The notes: generated by a model from the letters alone, not told the origin. Shown: positions 1-11,439, counted from the stretch's first letter. The stretch is 64,000 nucleotides of DNA from Termitomyces sp. T153 (GCA_018296165.2 JACKQL020000011.1:1175001-1239000); one strand, 5' to 3'. Made by a program: numbers and translations.

Positions 1-71
1 CACACCGTGACAAAAATAATCCTTCACACTAACGTGGTTCGTCATCATTTCTCCTCTCACAAAAGACCAGC

Positions 72-431
72 TCAATCTGATACCTTTAACAGCCAGGTTC
101 CCCTCTTTTCCAACGCTACAAACGATGTAACTGGGAAATTGAAGGTGAACCAGAAGATGACGAAGATGGTATCGTCTCGGCCCCTTATATTCTCCCACCC
201 AAACTGAGACTGACGTTTGAAGATACACCCCCGCGCAAGCGATTTTTCGACAGGGTAAACATTGTGATCTTCCATACTGACGTTGTCCTTCTGATGCATA
301 AATGCAGTTCGAAACAATAAGTCACTTCCTAAGCCCTCGAGAACCTCCACCTTCAATGCACCTCGACCGGACTGACGAAGAGGAAGACGTAACGTTACCA
401 AGTGCAACATCTCGATGTAAGACATGTCCAT
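72..431 (-). CDS. hypothetical protein, possibly one exon of a gene
   Basis: An open frame of about 119 codons begins at an ATG (a second Met follows two codons later) and ends at a stop near the left edge. I do not recognise the product. It contains one hydrophobic, aromatic-rich stretch near its C-terminus but no clear motif. It lies downstream of the REX3-like gene on the same strand, so it could be an independent small gene, an exon of a gene continuing to the left, or chance. Low confidence. Confidence 0.2.
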   Translation of the reverse strand: MDMSYIEMLHLVTLRLPLRQSGRGALKVEVLEGLGSDLLFRTAFMHQKDNVSMEDHNVYPVEKSLARGCIFKRQSQFGWENIRGRDDTIFVIFWFTFNFPVTSFVALEKRGTWLLKVSD

Positions 432-698
432 CAACCCACAGATAAACTGTTGACAATTTAGTCCGCGCAGTGTACGGTTACGATGGCATCATCTTAGAGG
501 TTTCGGAATCTTCACAGGTGCTATCTGTTACGCTGTTCTGAGTGGAATATACGTGTGTCGTGGTTGTCAAGTATCTAAACTGTGGATAATGTACTCCTAG
601 TGTTGCAATTGAATGTGAACTACATACGTGACTGATGGGTGGCTCAGAGGGAAGAAGTGAATGAGTACTAAATATACAATACACGAGTCTTGCGGGCG

Positions 699-2503
699 TT
701 AACTCGAAGACGGTTTGGACTTGACTGGTGGTTTGTTGAGGACAAAGTGCCTGACAAGGTCAAGCGTTGCCGCCGCGTCCTCAAGGGAAGAATGGCCAAC
801 AGTGCTGTCGTTCTGAATCGTAGATCCCAAGTGTTCACGCACTCTAAAAGTTTCATCAGGAGTCAAGTATGAGCCAGACTAAGAATGTACGTACAAGTCT
901 TTGAGAGACCTGCGATAAGGCGGTCCCATACGATGAGGGAACAACACAACCGTGTCTATGCATCTATGGTGTATGATCCTGAGAGTCTTCAAGTCATTAT
1001 CGAGAGCATGGCCTATCAAGATGGTATTTGTGTTAATGAATTCGTCCAAGGATTTACGGATCGAGGCAAGGGGTAAAACAGCTGTTGCATAATTTTCGGG
1101 TGTGATGCCTGAAAATCGCGTGATATAGTCACTAGAGAGTTGTTAGTTCTGTGAGGCGGTTGTTGGAACAATTGCAGAGCCTACATGATCTCAACACCAT
1201 CGTCCATACGAACAAACTCGTCCAGAACCTCCTTTCCAGCTCCATCAACGACAGAAACGCGAGCTACGCGCATGCCACCAGTGGTATAGATCATCTCACA
1301 GTCCAATGCGGCCACGTCCAGCGCGGTGCTCGTAGGAGACGGAGATTCCAAAAAAGAAAACGGATGTCGAATATGAAGAACCTCTGCTTTATTCTCATAA
1401 AAGACATGTGGACCGTGCGTACATCCTTCACTATCCGCAACTGGGCGCGAGCAACAGTTGTATATTCGCGTTTTCTCGCCTAAAAGACCTGAGTTGAAAG
1501 TCTTTGGACGATTGATGTAAACACTCACCGCCGGCTGTGGTGGTAAAAGGTTTACCCCAGTGGTATACACATTTATCGGCTTCTTCTTTTCGTTTGACGA
1601 GAAAAGGTTGTGCACATCGTTCACACTTGGCGAGCTTGCCCTCCAGGCTTGGTTCGATCCCACCCGGAGCGTCTGGAATCTCGACAAAATAACCCCAACT
1701 CTCCAAATCTTCCTTGGACATGATGTACGGTTCCAGATTGTCCCGCGAAAGTTGCAGAGCTTGACGAGATTTACGCGCTTCTGCGCGCGCTGCTAGTTCT
1801 CCTTCCGTTCCAACAGAGTCATGATTAAGAGAGTCGGGTATCGCGCGACGTTTGAGAGCAGCTGCACATGTAATAACTGCCTGTTTTTGTACTTTGTAGA
1901 AAAAGTATGCATGGCAAGAGATATACGCCACTTACATTGCGGTAGGTCAGCTTGCTCGACTTTTTGTATATCTCTTCCTCTTGTTTGAGGGCATGTTCAG
2001 ACGCGAGACTGGGGTGCTTTGGGAGAACAGAGTGGTACAGGACGACGAAATGATCGTAAAGTGTCTTGAGCATTGTCTAAGCATTCATGGCTGAGCACAG
2101 GACAGATCTATGAATAGAATGGACGTACCTGTCGCACTGGCACGGGAACCAGAGACTGGGCAGCGTTGACCCGCAGGATCGGCACGCCGTCCTAGGAATC
2201 ATGAGTGAACGGTTAGCATAAAGCAAGAAGCCTGACATTTGTGTGTGATGCGGGTACTGGTCGCTGGGGCGGGGCGAGTTTCTGTAGTTTACGCGGCGGT
2301 TCACTCGGTGCGGCACCGGGTCTGATAGGGCTGGAGATAGGGCGTTTGGTGGGGACGGTCGAGGTCGATGCGGACTTGATGGGGATGACGAGGGCGGGCG
2401 GGGGTGAAATGTCCTTTTTATGGGAGAAAATGCAGCGTGGACGGGTGCATCCGGGGCCGTCGGGACAGCGCAGCGACTGGAACAGCCCAAGGGAGGAGAA
2501 CAT
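699..2503 (-). CDS. REX3: RNA exonuclease, REXO1/Rex3 type (DEDDh)
   Basis: Predicted 3'-5' RNA exonuclease that trims structured RNAs such as MRP RNA, snRNAs and rRNA precursors (family knowledge). The N-terminus MFSSLGLFQSLRCPDGP plus C and H residues gives the short CCCH-like finger usual at the start of this family; the ATG at 2501-2503 fits it, and the upstream in-frame extension lacks an ATG. A Ser/Pro-rich linker and a charged middle follow, then a zinc-binding block (CERCAQPF, CVYHWGK, YNCCS). The nuclease domain contains DVAALDCEMIYTT (DxE), then ILIGHALDNDLKTLRIIHHR and GHSSLEDAAATLDLV (the HxxxxD pair). At least five short introns are needed; the last exons join across 886-895 and about 1140-1180. 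All DEDDh residues are visible, so it should be active. Convergent or tandem neighbours say nothing further about its role. Confidence 0.88.
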
Positions 2504-2758
2504 GCCAGCTTCGTGCACGTGATCCCGAGCCAGTCCAGAGGTAACTTGTACTTACTAAATGACGAAATATTACAACGAACAGCGAAATCAAACTCTGGAC
2601 CAGGCCAGGATGTTGGCGCTTGTTCTTCGGTCCGCATGTCCCAATTTGGTTAGCCCTTGAACATCTCTTTGCGATGAAACGTCCGTTCGAATGGCCAGGA
2701 ACGTGCACGTGATTCACAATAATTTGGTGCTCTCAAGGTTGCCAGTCTCTCACCGACC

Positions 2759-4495
2759 ATGTCTGCCAGAAAACGCGCAGGCCCTCTGGCCCTCAGCAAC
2801 GCCATCGAGTGTGTTATTTTTGCTCTGCCACCGCCACAACGCTCAATTTCGTTGCAGAGACGACCCAAATCACCACCTCACCGGTCCATTTCTCCCTCAG
2901 ACGTATGTATTCACGTCTTTCCCCGTGTCTATTCTTACCGTCGTCTTCAAGGCCCTTTTCCGCCACACCCCGCAGCCAATCTCCCGTCTCTCCAACAATA
3001 AAAGCCTGGGCTGCCCGTCCCGTCTCACCCTGGCTCCGCTGGGCAACACAGCCCTGTTTGTTCTCTTGCCTCCGTCATCCTACTTATCTCTGACCCTTTT
3101 TAGCATCCGCCGCAAAGCTTCTACTTGTTCCTGTCATCCTTTATCTAAACTGGGAGCTTACAGCCCCGTACCTTGCTCCTGGCTGGAAGAACCCGTTCGG
3201 TGCCTTCTTCCTGATCTCTGGCCTTGTCCCAACATCCAGTCCTGACGACCCGCGCTACCAGAAAACTTACCTTGACCTTCTCTTCATCGCCTACAATGTC
3301 ATCTTCTTCTCCCTGGTCCGCCAACTCATTGTCATCAAGGTCTGTAACCCCGTTGCCAGATACTTTGGCCTCAGAAAGAGTGGGAAAATCGAAAGGTTTG
3401 GCGAGCAAGGTTACGCCTTAGTGTATTTCGGCTTCTTTGGTGCTTGGGGCTATGTTAGTGACTTTCTCCTATCTACCATTCCCCATTCAAACCTTTTTCT
3501 AGCGTATCATGTCACAGCTCCCGACATACTGGTACCAGACCGAGTACTTCTGGATTGGTCTGTTGTTCCATTCCTAGACGAATTTCTCCAAAGTTCATCC
3601 GCGATGTTAGATTACCCCCACTGGGACATGAAGCCGGAACTCAAGAGATACTATCTCATGCAAATGGGTTACTGGCTTCAACAGTTAATTGTCCTCGTTC
3701 TCGGCTTGGAAAAGCCTCGTAAGGACTATACAGAACTCGTGGCGCACCACATAGTGACACTTTGGCTGGTCGGGTATGCACACAACATGGATCGCAACCG
3801 CTGTTTCAGTTCAATTGATCTTTTCTAGATGGAGCTATTTTATGAACATGACACTCATCGGCAATGCTGTTTACATGAGCATGGATATACCGGACTCATT
3901 TTTGGCCGTGAGTACGCTTTTTCGACTCTTTCATTACCCTACTGAGACATTAAAGAACAGTTCTCGAAACTATTGAACTATATCCAATGGAATAGAGCCA
4001 AGGTCTTTGCTTTTGTGGTCTTCTTGGCTGTTTGGTCGTAAGTAAAATCAAATGCAAATCTGGATTTATACTTATACTCATCTGGTGCAGGTACTTCCGG
4101 CACTGGCTCAACTTTAGAATTCTATGGTCAGTGTGGTACGAAATTCCCCTGATGCCGTGCGTACTTCCTTCAGTTCTTTCCTTTAGCATGCTGACTATCC
4201 TACAGTGAGTCATCAAAAATGTGGGATGCTTCAAGGGGCGTCTATTTTGTCTGGTGGATGACATATCAAGTCTTTACCCCGATATTACTTTTGCAATTCT
4301 TGAACTTGTTCTGGTACCTCCTGATGTTGCGTATCCTCCATAGGTCGGTTTCCCAGTTCTTTTGGTAGAAATATACTTCGACGACTAACTTTGATGTTTA
4401 GAGCTATATTTGCAGATAAGGTGAGCGATATCCGCTCCGATGATGAAGATGACGGCGAAGACGAGCCAAAAAAGGATAAGAAGGAGAAGAGTTGA
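2759..4495 (+). CDS. LAG1: ceramide synthase, TLC domain (LAG1/LAC1)
   Basis: Acyl-CoA-dependent ceramide synthase of the ER membrane, joining sphingoid base to a very-long-chain fatty acyl-CoA. After a poorly resolved Ser/Pro-rich N-terminus (exon joins uncertain between about 2810 and 3110), the protein reads through membrane segments such as LLVPVILYLNWE and FGEQGYALVYFGFFGAWGY. The Lag motif follows: DYPHWDMKPELKRYY, then AHHIVTLWLVG joined across an intron to WSYFMNMTLIGNAVYMSMDI. The two adjacent catalytic histidines are present. Later exons give YFRHWLNFRILWSVWYE and FTPILLLQFLNLFWYLL. The C-terminus is acidic and lysine-rich (DDEDDGEDEPKKDKKEK), as in fungal homologues with a CK2-phosphorylated tail. 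It is divergent from the exonuclease gene with about 255 bp between starts. Confidence 0.93.
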
Positions 4496-4646
4496 CGACT
4501 TCTACGATTGTTAATGTATGTCCGGTCTGTATAATGCCTGGAGTACCGCTATATACCTCGATGAAATGTTTTAATATCGCTTTTTGGCATACATTGCTAG
4601 CCAGATATTAGGGCGCAGCACGAGAGATACATCACATCAGCTTTCT

Positions 4647-6418
4647 TCACCATGAGTTGACGATGTTCGAAGTGTGAGGCGCAAGGAGCCCCTCCTCATC
4701 CGAACGATCACTATCTTCTTCCTCTTTGAAATTGACCTTGACTCCTTCAGTCGTGCAGTCCGGCCATCTCTTTTGTCTTTGGATATCGACGGGGTCCCCC
4801 TCGGCCATAGAAATCATCGCTTCGAGTGTATACTGCTCACAGTGCTGAGTCTGGCGTGGAAGAAATCAGGCTTAATGTCACTCACATGTGCGTCATTCCC
4901 CGCGTTGTGCAGGTGCTTCGTTGGTATCTGTAAGTGAATGCACACACGTCCGAGGGACTTGCGGTCGGTTACACCTTCAAGAGCTGAGAAGAGATCTGAT
5001 GTATCAACGACGAAAGGTCCATTGTGGGGTATTGTGAGAGGATGAGTGAAACTGATATATGTTAACCCTTCCAAAGGTGCACCTATGGACTTCAAGTACC
5101 TGTGACCGGCGCTCAATGGTCTTTGTCCGAATATTTATTATGTAAACCTACTTGATATCCTGGCTGTTGTCGTGAAAGACGAGAAACACCGGCCCATATT
5201 CACTCAACTCGGTCAGGAAGTCGCTGACCATCTTGGAGAATGCGGCTTTCTTGACATACTGACTCTCTCCGAGCCCGTAGTCCTGTCAACGCCACATCAT
5301 CAGCTATTTCCAAGCCAGATTAGCCTTATAATACTCACATAACGATGCTCTGGTACATATTTCGTATTTCGGTACTTTTGATGTTCATCGACAATAACAT
5401 GGTTGGCTTTGCGGTGTTCTTGACCATCCTTCCACCCAACCAGACGCCATCCAAACTCGGTGATAACGCTATGGTCGTATTCCCAGGCTTCAAAGTCGAT
5501 TGCACACCAGACACCCTTCTTCTCGGCCCAGTATGCCCGCACACGTTCGAATATCTCTCGGCGTGATGTAAGCGCGGAGCCTAAAGCCGAGCTTTTCAGG
5601 CGTTTGTTGTTCTTGTCAATTTGCTGAGCAGCGATCAACAAGGGTAGATCGTAAACAGCCAAAGATGTACGTACCTTTACGGCGCCACGCAAGGCACCCC
5701 CGTCAGCATAAGCCACCTTGATCACGCTGCGTAGATCTGACTCCGTTAAGAGGCAGTCGGAATACGGGAGAGGAATAACTTCTTTCGTGAGTTGCATTGC
5801 ATGGAGCCAATATCTGATATAGTCGACTTGTGCAGACGAGAACAACAGACGTGACTCTCCGGTCGCATTCAGCGTTCCTATCAAGCATTGTCCAGAGTGT
5901 TCTATATGGGGTAAAAATACATTGTACACGAACCCAAGTACATCTGCACGCCTTTGACACCTTCGACATGAAGCGGATGGTCAGAATGGGTGATGGAATC
6001 ATGGGCTACCAAGTTATTCAGTCAGATCCTGAGGATCAGACGGATAGACCAGCAACCAACCAAGAATAGCTTTGAGAGAACGAGCGTCTTCAGGATTGGG
6101 GAGCACTGAGCTCCTGCGCAGATTGATAAACCCTTCGTTGCGTGTGGTAGGGAAAGGACATTACCATTCAAACCATATATCGGTATACCTATAGTATCCA
6201 GTGATGATGGGGGTGTCCTTGACCATTTCAACGAGCTCTAAGGCAGAGCTGCGGATTGAAAGGGCGTGCCATGTGCTTCGCGTCTTCTCGTTCTGATTTA
6301 TAGACGCTAAGAGCGTGACGAGATTCACACGGACCGTCGTGTCTGTATCGCGACGGCCCTCGAACCAAACAAGTTGAACTGGATACCCCTTGTTTCTTCG
6401 TGTCCTCCTAGTCGCCAT
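4647..6418 (-). CDS. Gfd2/YDR514C-like DEDDh exonuclease-fold protein
   Basis: Fungal protein with an RNase H-like nuclease domain of the Gfd2/YDR514C type; its substrate is unknown. The N-terminal half (from MATRRTRRNKGYPVQLVWF) includes a conserved helical region, YWLHAMQLTKEVIPLPYSD. The nuclease part shows WCAIDFEAWEYDHSVITEFG (DxE), VFLVFHDNSQDI (D) and HNAGNDAHYTLEAMISM (HxxxxD). The C-terminal tail is acidic. The reading frame is broken between about 5930 and 6020: a block that looks coding (VAHDSITH, DHPLHVEGVKGVQMYLG) is one base out of frame at its start and restored at its end, which suggests paired indels or assembly errors rather than introns. The start codon is 11 bp from that of the CENP-A gene on the other strand. 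Confidence 0.78.
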
Positions 6419-6429
6419 TCGCGTCTGTC
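6419..6429. promoter_or_regulatory. 11-bp gap between two divergent start codons
   Basis: The ATG of the DEDDh gene (6416-6418, minus) and the ATG of CENP-A (6430, plus) are separated by only 11 bases. If both starts are right, each 5' untranslated region must lie inside the coding part of the other gene, or one transcript is essentially leaderless. Both proposed N-termini are plausible but neither is fixed by homology, so a downstream start remains possible. Confidence 0.5.
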
Positions 6430-7129
6430 ATGGCACAGACTGTCCAACGAGGCGGCCCCTCGGGCTCATCCAAACGGAAAGCGCCCCAAACAGACTCTGA
6501 TCCACCCACCCCTGCGCCGAAGAGGTCCAAGACCGCTACAGCGCGAAAGAGTACCGGTGGCCGACCGCCGAGATCCTCAACAGCTGGTCCTGCATCCGCT
6601 GCTGGTCAGCAAGGTATGGAACGCTACGAATGACGCGTCATGGAAGGCTGACGCACAGTACAGGGGCTGATCCTTCCCACAAAAAGCCTCATCGCTTCAG
6701 GCCAGGGACAGTGGCTTTGCGAGAAATCAGAAAATACCAGAAGAGCACCGATCTGCTTATGAGACGGTTGCCATTCTCTCGCGTGGTGCGTATAGTTCGT
6801 CATGTGGAAGAGGCAATCAATAAGTTGAGCGTTTCTTGCTAGGTTCGCGAGATATCTTTAGACATGATTACAGATGAGAATGACTACTCCGCTTCGGGTC
6901 TGCGGTGGCAGAGTTCCGCAATATTGGCGTTGCAGGAGGCAACAGAGGCTTTCATCGTACATCTATTTGAAGACGCGTGTGTCGCCTCTCAATCTTCCTC
7001 CTTGACGTACCAGATTGACAATGTCTTGTTAGAAACCTGTGCGCCATTCATGCAAAGAGAGTAACTGTCATGACGCGCGACATACAGCTCGCACGACGAA
7101 TACGGGGACCTTGGGGTGGTCTCGCATGA
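6430..7129 (+). CDS. CSE4: centromeric histone H3 variant CENP-A
   Basis: Histone H3 variant that marks centromeric nucleosomes and seeds the kinetochore. Four exons join cleanly. The tail has a Lys/Pro/Ser-rich segment followed by [12 protein letters not shown], then the fold [76 protein letters not shown] and [11 protein letters not shown] with the stop at 7127-7129. CENP-A rather than canonical H3 is indicated by the Trp in the RWQSSA helix start, a loop 1 about eight residues longer than in H3 ([12 protein letters not shown]), the divergent C-terminus and the intron-rich gene. The region between REIS and LRWQ is also longer than in yeast Cse4. Unusually, the tail keeps an H3K9-type ARKSTGG motif. 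Confidence 0.92.
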
Positions 7130-7481
7130 ACCTTATCACGTTTCACGGTTATTTACATCGTTGTATCAACTTTTTGAGTTAGGATTTCTGTGCTCAAGCG
7201 GAATTTATGTGGGTACGATAGGTTAGTGGTGAGTGTATGGGGTCGAACATCTGTCCAATAGAACAGATATTATTTGCCATAGTATATTGACGAACGAGAA
7301 GCCTGAAATGTCGAGTATCAGCTTTTGGAATTAAAATATATGCATTCAGCGGTCATATTAGATCAAGAAAGGTTCAACAGGCTCCTGCCATTCATGGGCG
7401 GATCCTTCACACCACTTTTATTGTCATTCCGCAAATAGAGATGAAGAACACGGGAAAGCACTTACTCTAAATCACGACTGG
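7130..7481. other. intergenic, convergent 3' ends
   Basis: About 350 bases lie between the convergent stops of CENP-A and COX18. The stretch is AT-rich. I see no coding frame, repeat or RNA gene in it; it presumably holds the two 3' untranslated regions. Confidence 0.6.
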
Positions 7482-8610
7482 TCATTTTTGTTTCTTGAAT
7501 ACATTTGACTTCACGGCAAGTGGCCGAGGCGGCGGCTTGGAAGTGACTGCGTTTCGTCGTCTTCTGCGAAGATCTTGCCAGTCGAAGAACCATGTCTGTA
7601 GTAGACCAAATGCCGCAGAAGTCACCCAATATATAGCGACACTCTGAAAGCCAGGAAGTAAGAAAGACAACAACTAACGTCGTGAATCGTCACTTACTCC
7701 AGGCATCATAGCACAGATAGCGATACGGACAACAGATAGGACTCGCAATCCCGATTTAATGACTGACTTAGGTCTAATTTTTGGCTTGCCGCCCTCTACT
7801 AACGCCTTCGCATCCTGTTCCTCAATCCTCCGCACCCGCTCCCGTTCAGCTGTGTTCATAAGCCAGTTGCTGGACTCTACATTTGTCATGGTAAGCATGC
7901 CGAGGACAATGGGTAATGTCAACGTAGGATCGGGATGTGTCAACGTTGTTAGGGTAAGAAACGATTCAGAATCAAACGGCGTGGGATGCAGCGAAAGCCT
8001 CTGGAGCATGACTGTACCGAGAATAAAGACAGGAAGTTGTGCAATGATTGGGACGATGATAGAAGGTGTGGGTGAACATCTGTATCTTTTGAACAGGTCT
8101 TTCCGGATTTTCGTCAGCTGAGCAACGGTAAGCTTTGGTGAACGTTCAGCTGGACACATTGCTGACCGCTTCTATCGAACGTTCCCTGTGATAATTTTGG
8201 AGGTATTCCTTACTACCACGCATGCCTTTGCTTTTCATCACTTCGAAGACATTTTTGGACACAAGTGGCTTCATCTTTTCCAGCTCTGGAAGCGCTTGCT
8301 CTTCCATCCTGACGGCTCGTCTTTTGCCCTGTGGGACAGTTATTGTATGGAAATTGAAGTCAAAGGAGACACATACCCATATTGAAACTGGGAGCAAAGC
8401 AAACCTAGCAACTATTGTAGTTAAGATGATGGTAGTCGAATAAGCAGGTAATTCTGGGGGTATTGGCAAAGCGACTGCCAAGTCTAGGAATTCGTTACAT
8501 AGATTCTGAAGAAAGAATCGTCGATTGGCCGGAGTGTCCCCGAGGCGGTTGAGATTGCGCAGTGCATGTGGCCGACTAGGTCGAAGTGGAACGCGTTGTA
8601 AAACTAACAT
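7482..8610 (-). CDS. COX18: mitochondrial inner-membrane insertase COX18 (YidC/Oxa1 family)
   Basis: Predicted mitochondrial insertase needed to export the C-terminal tail of Cox2 across the inner membrane. The N-terminus (MLVLQRVPLRPSRPHALRNL) is Arg-rich and fits a targeting peptide. Membrane segments include YSTTIILTTIVARFALLPVS, IIVPIIAQLPVFILGTVML and LPGFQSVAIYWVTSAAFGLL. Between the first two is the usual matrix loop with a basic coiled part. The motif KDLFKRYRCSPTPSIIVPII resembles the Cox18 branch more than Oxa1, and there is no long Oxa1-type ribosome-binding tail, only a short basic end (VKSNVFKKQK). Introns occur at about 8150 and 7675 and inside the first ORF. Oxa1 is the alternative assignment but less likely. 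Confidence 0.85.
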
Positions 8611-8824
8611 GGTTCACGTGGACAGAACAAACGTTCCAAGTTTGTGGCTTTCGTTGAACTTGGAATTTCTAATTGACTTCATATCTCAAATTTCCGCAGG
8701 TACAAATGACTGTAGTCGTACACTGTTCTGAATTATGCTGTCATAGAGGATGGAAGATGGCTATTTCATGATCATAGCATACTCCTAAGCATAACTAACC
8801 CGCCCGATGACTCCGACTCTCCAC

Positions 8825-9519
8825 TCAGAACACCAGCTGATGGGGGTACTGGCCCTTCGACAGACCCCAGCTCGACTTGAGGTACTTGGAGAGATTTTCA
8901 GTCTTCTTGACAGCAGCAAGGACAGCCTTGTCGGCCTCCTTCTGGTCAGCGGACCTCGATGCGGGGAGAGGCTCCTTGGCTTTTGGCTTTCCATCCTCAA
9001 AGAACTCCTCCTCTGCTGATCGTGAGCCCTTGGCAGCGACTTTGGTGAAATAAGCATCGTTGAACTTTTGGTCAACCTGGAACACAAGAATATTAGGTAT
9101 TTGTATCAAATAAACCTCAATGACATTATACGAACAGTGAAACCTTCGAGATCGAGTTTGGTCGAGGTTGCAATGACATAGGCCTGGTTGACGCGGCGCA
9201 GAGGAACACCGTTAATCTTGTAGGGTCCGGTGACCAAAAGCAGTCCACTCTCCAACTGCTTCAAAAAGACAACCCTCTTCCCACGGAAACGACCAGCCAA
9301 AAGAATCAAAACAGTGCCAGGAGTAATAGTGGAGCGGAGGGAGGCGGGTTTGGGGGATTTACGAGACTTCTTGGGCTGGCGGACGTCTTCTGCGGGGTAG
9401 TAGCGCGAGGCCTTGATGGTGGGGACTACGCGCTTGCCACCATTCTTGTCACCACCGATCGTCTTCTCGACGGTTTCGGCGGCGGGAGCCTCAGGCTTTT
9501 TGGAGGTGATTCTGGCCAT
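8825..9519 (-). CDS. RPL6: 60S ribosomal protein eL6
   Basis: Cytosolic large-subunit ribosomal protein eL6. The core is clear: [19 protein letters not shown], then [60 protein letters not shown] and KLDLEGF. After an intron come [20 protein letters not shown] and a tail ending in [19 protein letters not shown], which matches the normal family C-terminus. The chosen ATG (9517-9519, [10 protein letters not shown]) directly follows a consensus acceptor, so an intron probably lies in the 5' leader, a frequent arrangement in fungal ribosomal protein genes. Length (about 210 codons after splicing) is normal. Confidence 0.92.
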
Positions 9520-9792
9520 CTGCACAGAGATCAAACTGCGTCTACGAGTGCATAGCGGACGGTCATACCTTGGTCTTGAGGTCGTCGAGGCCGATGCCTA
9601 TAATGTACGGGGTTCTACTTCCAGACTGTCCGGGTGGCTTGACAGCTGCACAGTACCATCGGCAAGTGCCGGACATGCCGTATTTGAGAGACCTTGCCGT
9701 CTTGTGTCGATTAGATTAGATTAGGGTTCAATATTATCAGGGTCGGCACGAATTCGAATTCCGCGGCCCACAAGTCCGAGAGTCTATTCATC

Positions 9793-10772
9793 ATGTCGTC
9801 TCCTGGTAGTATTTCATCCTTTACTTGCTCACGAACTTTAGTCGATGGACGCCCCGTTGTCTGGTTTGATATTGATAATACTCTTTACTCTGCAAGTTCC
9901 AGAATCTCTCATGCAATGGGCGAAAGGATCCACGGTTAGTGGCGTCTTAACTATCGACTTTCCTAATCGCTCACTCTCAAAAGCCTACTTTGTCAAACTT
10001 GGACTGAGTCATGAGGAGGCTTCGGAGCTCCATCTGAAATACTACACCCAATATGGTCTAGCTCTCCGTGGTTTAACACGGCACCATGACATCGGTACTG
10101 TGACTTTGACTCTTAGAGCATAGGTTGTGCTCATGCCATCCAAGATCCCCTAGACTTCGATCGTCAATGTGACGGATCGCTACCTCTTGAGAATATGATC
10201 AATTTTGATCCCAGAACACGGAAGCTTTTTGAGGATATTGATAGATCTAAAGTTCGCGTCTGGGGCCTAACAAACGCCTATCGTTCGGTACGTAAATCAT
10301 TTGCCTCTCCGAATTAAACGACCATCTAATATCTATTGTAGCATGCCGAACGCGTTTTGCGCATCCTCAAGCTTGACGATTTAATAGATGGACTAGTTTA
10401 TTGTGATTATGAAGTCAAGGATTTCTCGTGCAAACCTGAACCCGAGTTCTATCAACTGGTGTGACGTTATATGCTCCATCTGCTTCCTCTCTCATCGTTC
10501 TCCTTTCTCAGGCAATGAAGAAAGCCAATATCTCGGATCCTTCCAAGTGTTACTTCGTAGACGATAGTAGAGGCAACATTAATGGTGCTCGCGCACAAGG
10601 TTGGGCTAAATGCGTCCATTTCTGTGAGAAGGGGTTAGAAGCCATGGAAGGTGGCCGCACAAAGCAGATCAACCATGAAAAGGTCGCTGGACTAGAAGGG
10701 ACAGATGGTGTTGATGTCATCACCACCCTTGACGAGTTGCGCGATGTTTGGCCGGAGATCTTCAAACGATAA
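9793..10772 (+). CDS. SDT1: HAD-family pyrimidine 5'-nucleotidase (Sdt1/Phm8-like)
   Basis: Haloacid dehalogenase-fold phosphatase predicted to dephosphorylate pyrimidine nucleoside monophosphates. The first exon is tiny (MSSP) and joins to DGRPVVWFDIDNTLYS, which carries HAD motif I (DxDxT). The all-alpha cap follows: AYFVKLGLSHEEASELHLKY and YTQYGLALRGL. VWGLTNAY is motif II, KPEPEFYQLAMKKA is motif III, and CYFVDDSRGNINGA is motif IV. Five exons with short introns join in frame; the stop is TAA at 10770-10772. Length and layout match fungal Sdt1. A related function on other small phosphates cannot be excluded. Confidence 0.88.
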
Positions 10773-10954
10773 TCTCATCCATAGTGATACCAGAGTAATT
10801 ATACCGTGTATAGATTGAGCTTGTGTATATACGTAGTACCCGTAGACTTGTACATGGAAAGAAAGCTCAAGGACACACAGTTTGTTTCAGGTTATATACA
10901 TTCTGGTCAGTTACCACACATTACCAAGCATTCAAATCATTATCACTTCCAACC

Positions 10955-11305
10955 ATGGATTTCATTCCTCGCTATGCTCAGCCGTTCACCTTGGCAGAGG
11001 CAATTAAAATTGATGTGGCAGTTATCACTGAAGGTTCAAATGATTCCTCGAGCCAGTCGACCTTAGACTTATGAGGCGCTCCAGAAATCACTCGCCTGCA
11101 AAACTCCTTGCGACACTTGAACCAGACACAAACGACTCTCCAGGAATACATTAATGAAGAACCTTCTAATGATGTCGATTCGGAAATCATAAAAGCTTTG
11201 GAGGAAAATAAGACTGTCATGTACGCGCGCCTTATTTTCGAGATCGAACAGTTGATGCAACTCGAGCTTGCAGCGGCTCTCAGGAAGAACGGATATTTAT
11301 ATTGA
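10955..11305 (+). CDS. small coiled-coil protein, unrecognised
   Basis: A short gene of two exons. MDFIPRYAQPFTLAEAIKID and VAVITE join across an intron of about 42 bases to APEITRLQNSLRHLNQTQTT, a run that looks like an amphipathic coiled coil. It continues to ALEENKTVMYARLIFEIEQL and ends KNGYLY. About 100 residues in all. The layout (a short conserved start followed by paired helices) resembles small prefoldin-like or complex-subunit proteins, but I cannot name a family. Its 3' end is close to a convergent small gene. Confidence 0.5.
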
Positions 11306-11439
11306 AGCTTGCTCTGAGTGATAAAGGAGTGCATTATGGTAGCCATTACGATATGAATTTTGGCCCTCCACCTGCAAAAACATCGCGGCCATCATCGAAC
11401 CCGTCAACAACCCTGCCAGCCTCAACAGCAACAAGAATA

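Noticed and set aside
2691..3245. A 184-codon plus-strand frame overlapping the ceramide synthase 5' part
   Set aside because: It is in the wrong frame relative to the conserved TLC-protein exons and is Ser/Pro/Cys-rich without motifs.
699..6418. Two exonuclease-fold genes near each other as a functional cluster
   Set aside because: They are from different families, separated by ceramide synthase, and not arranged as co-regulated neighbours.
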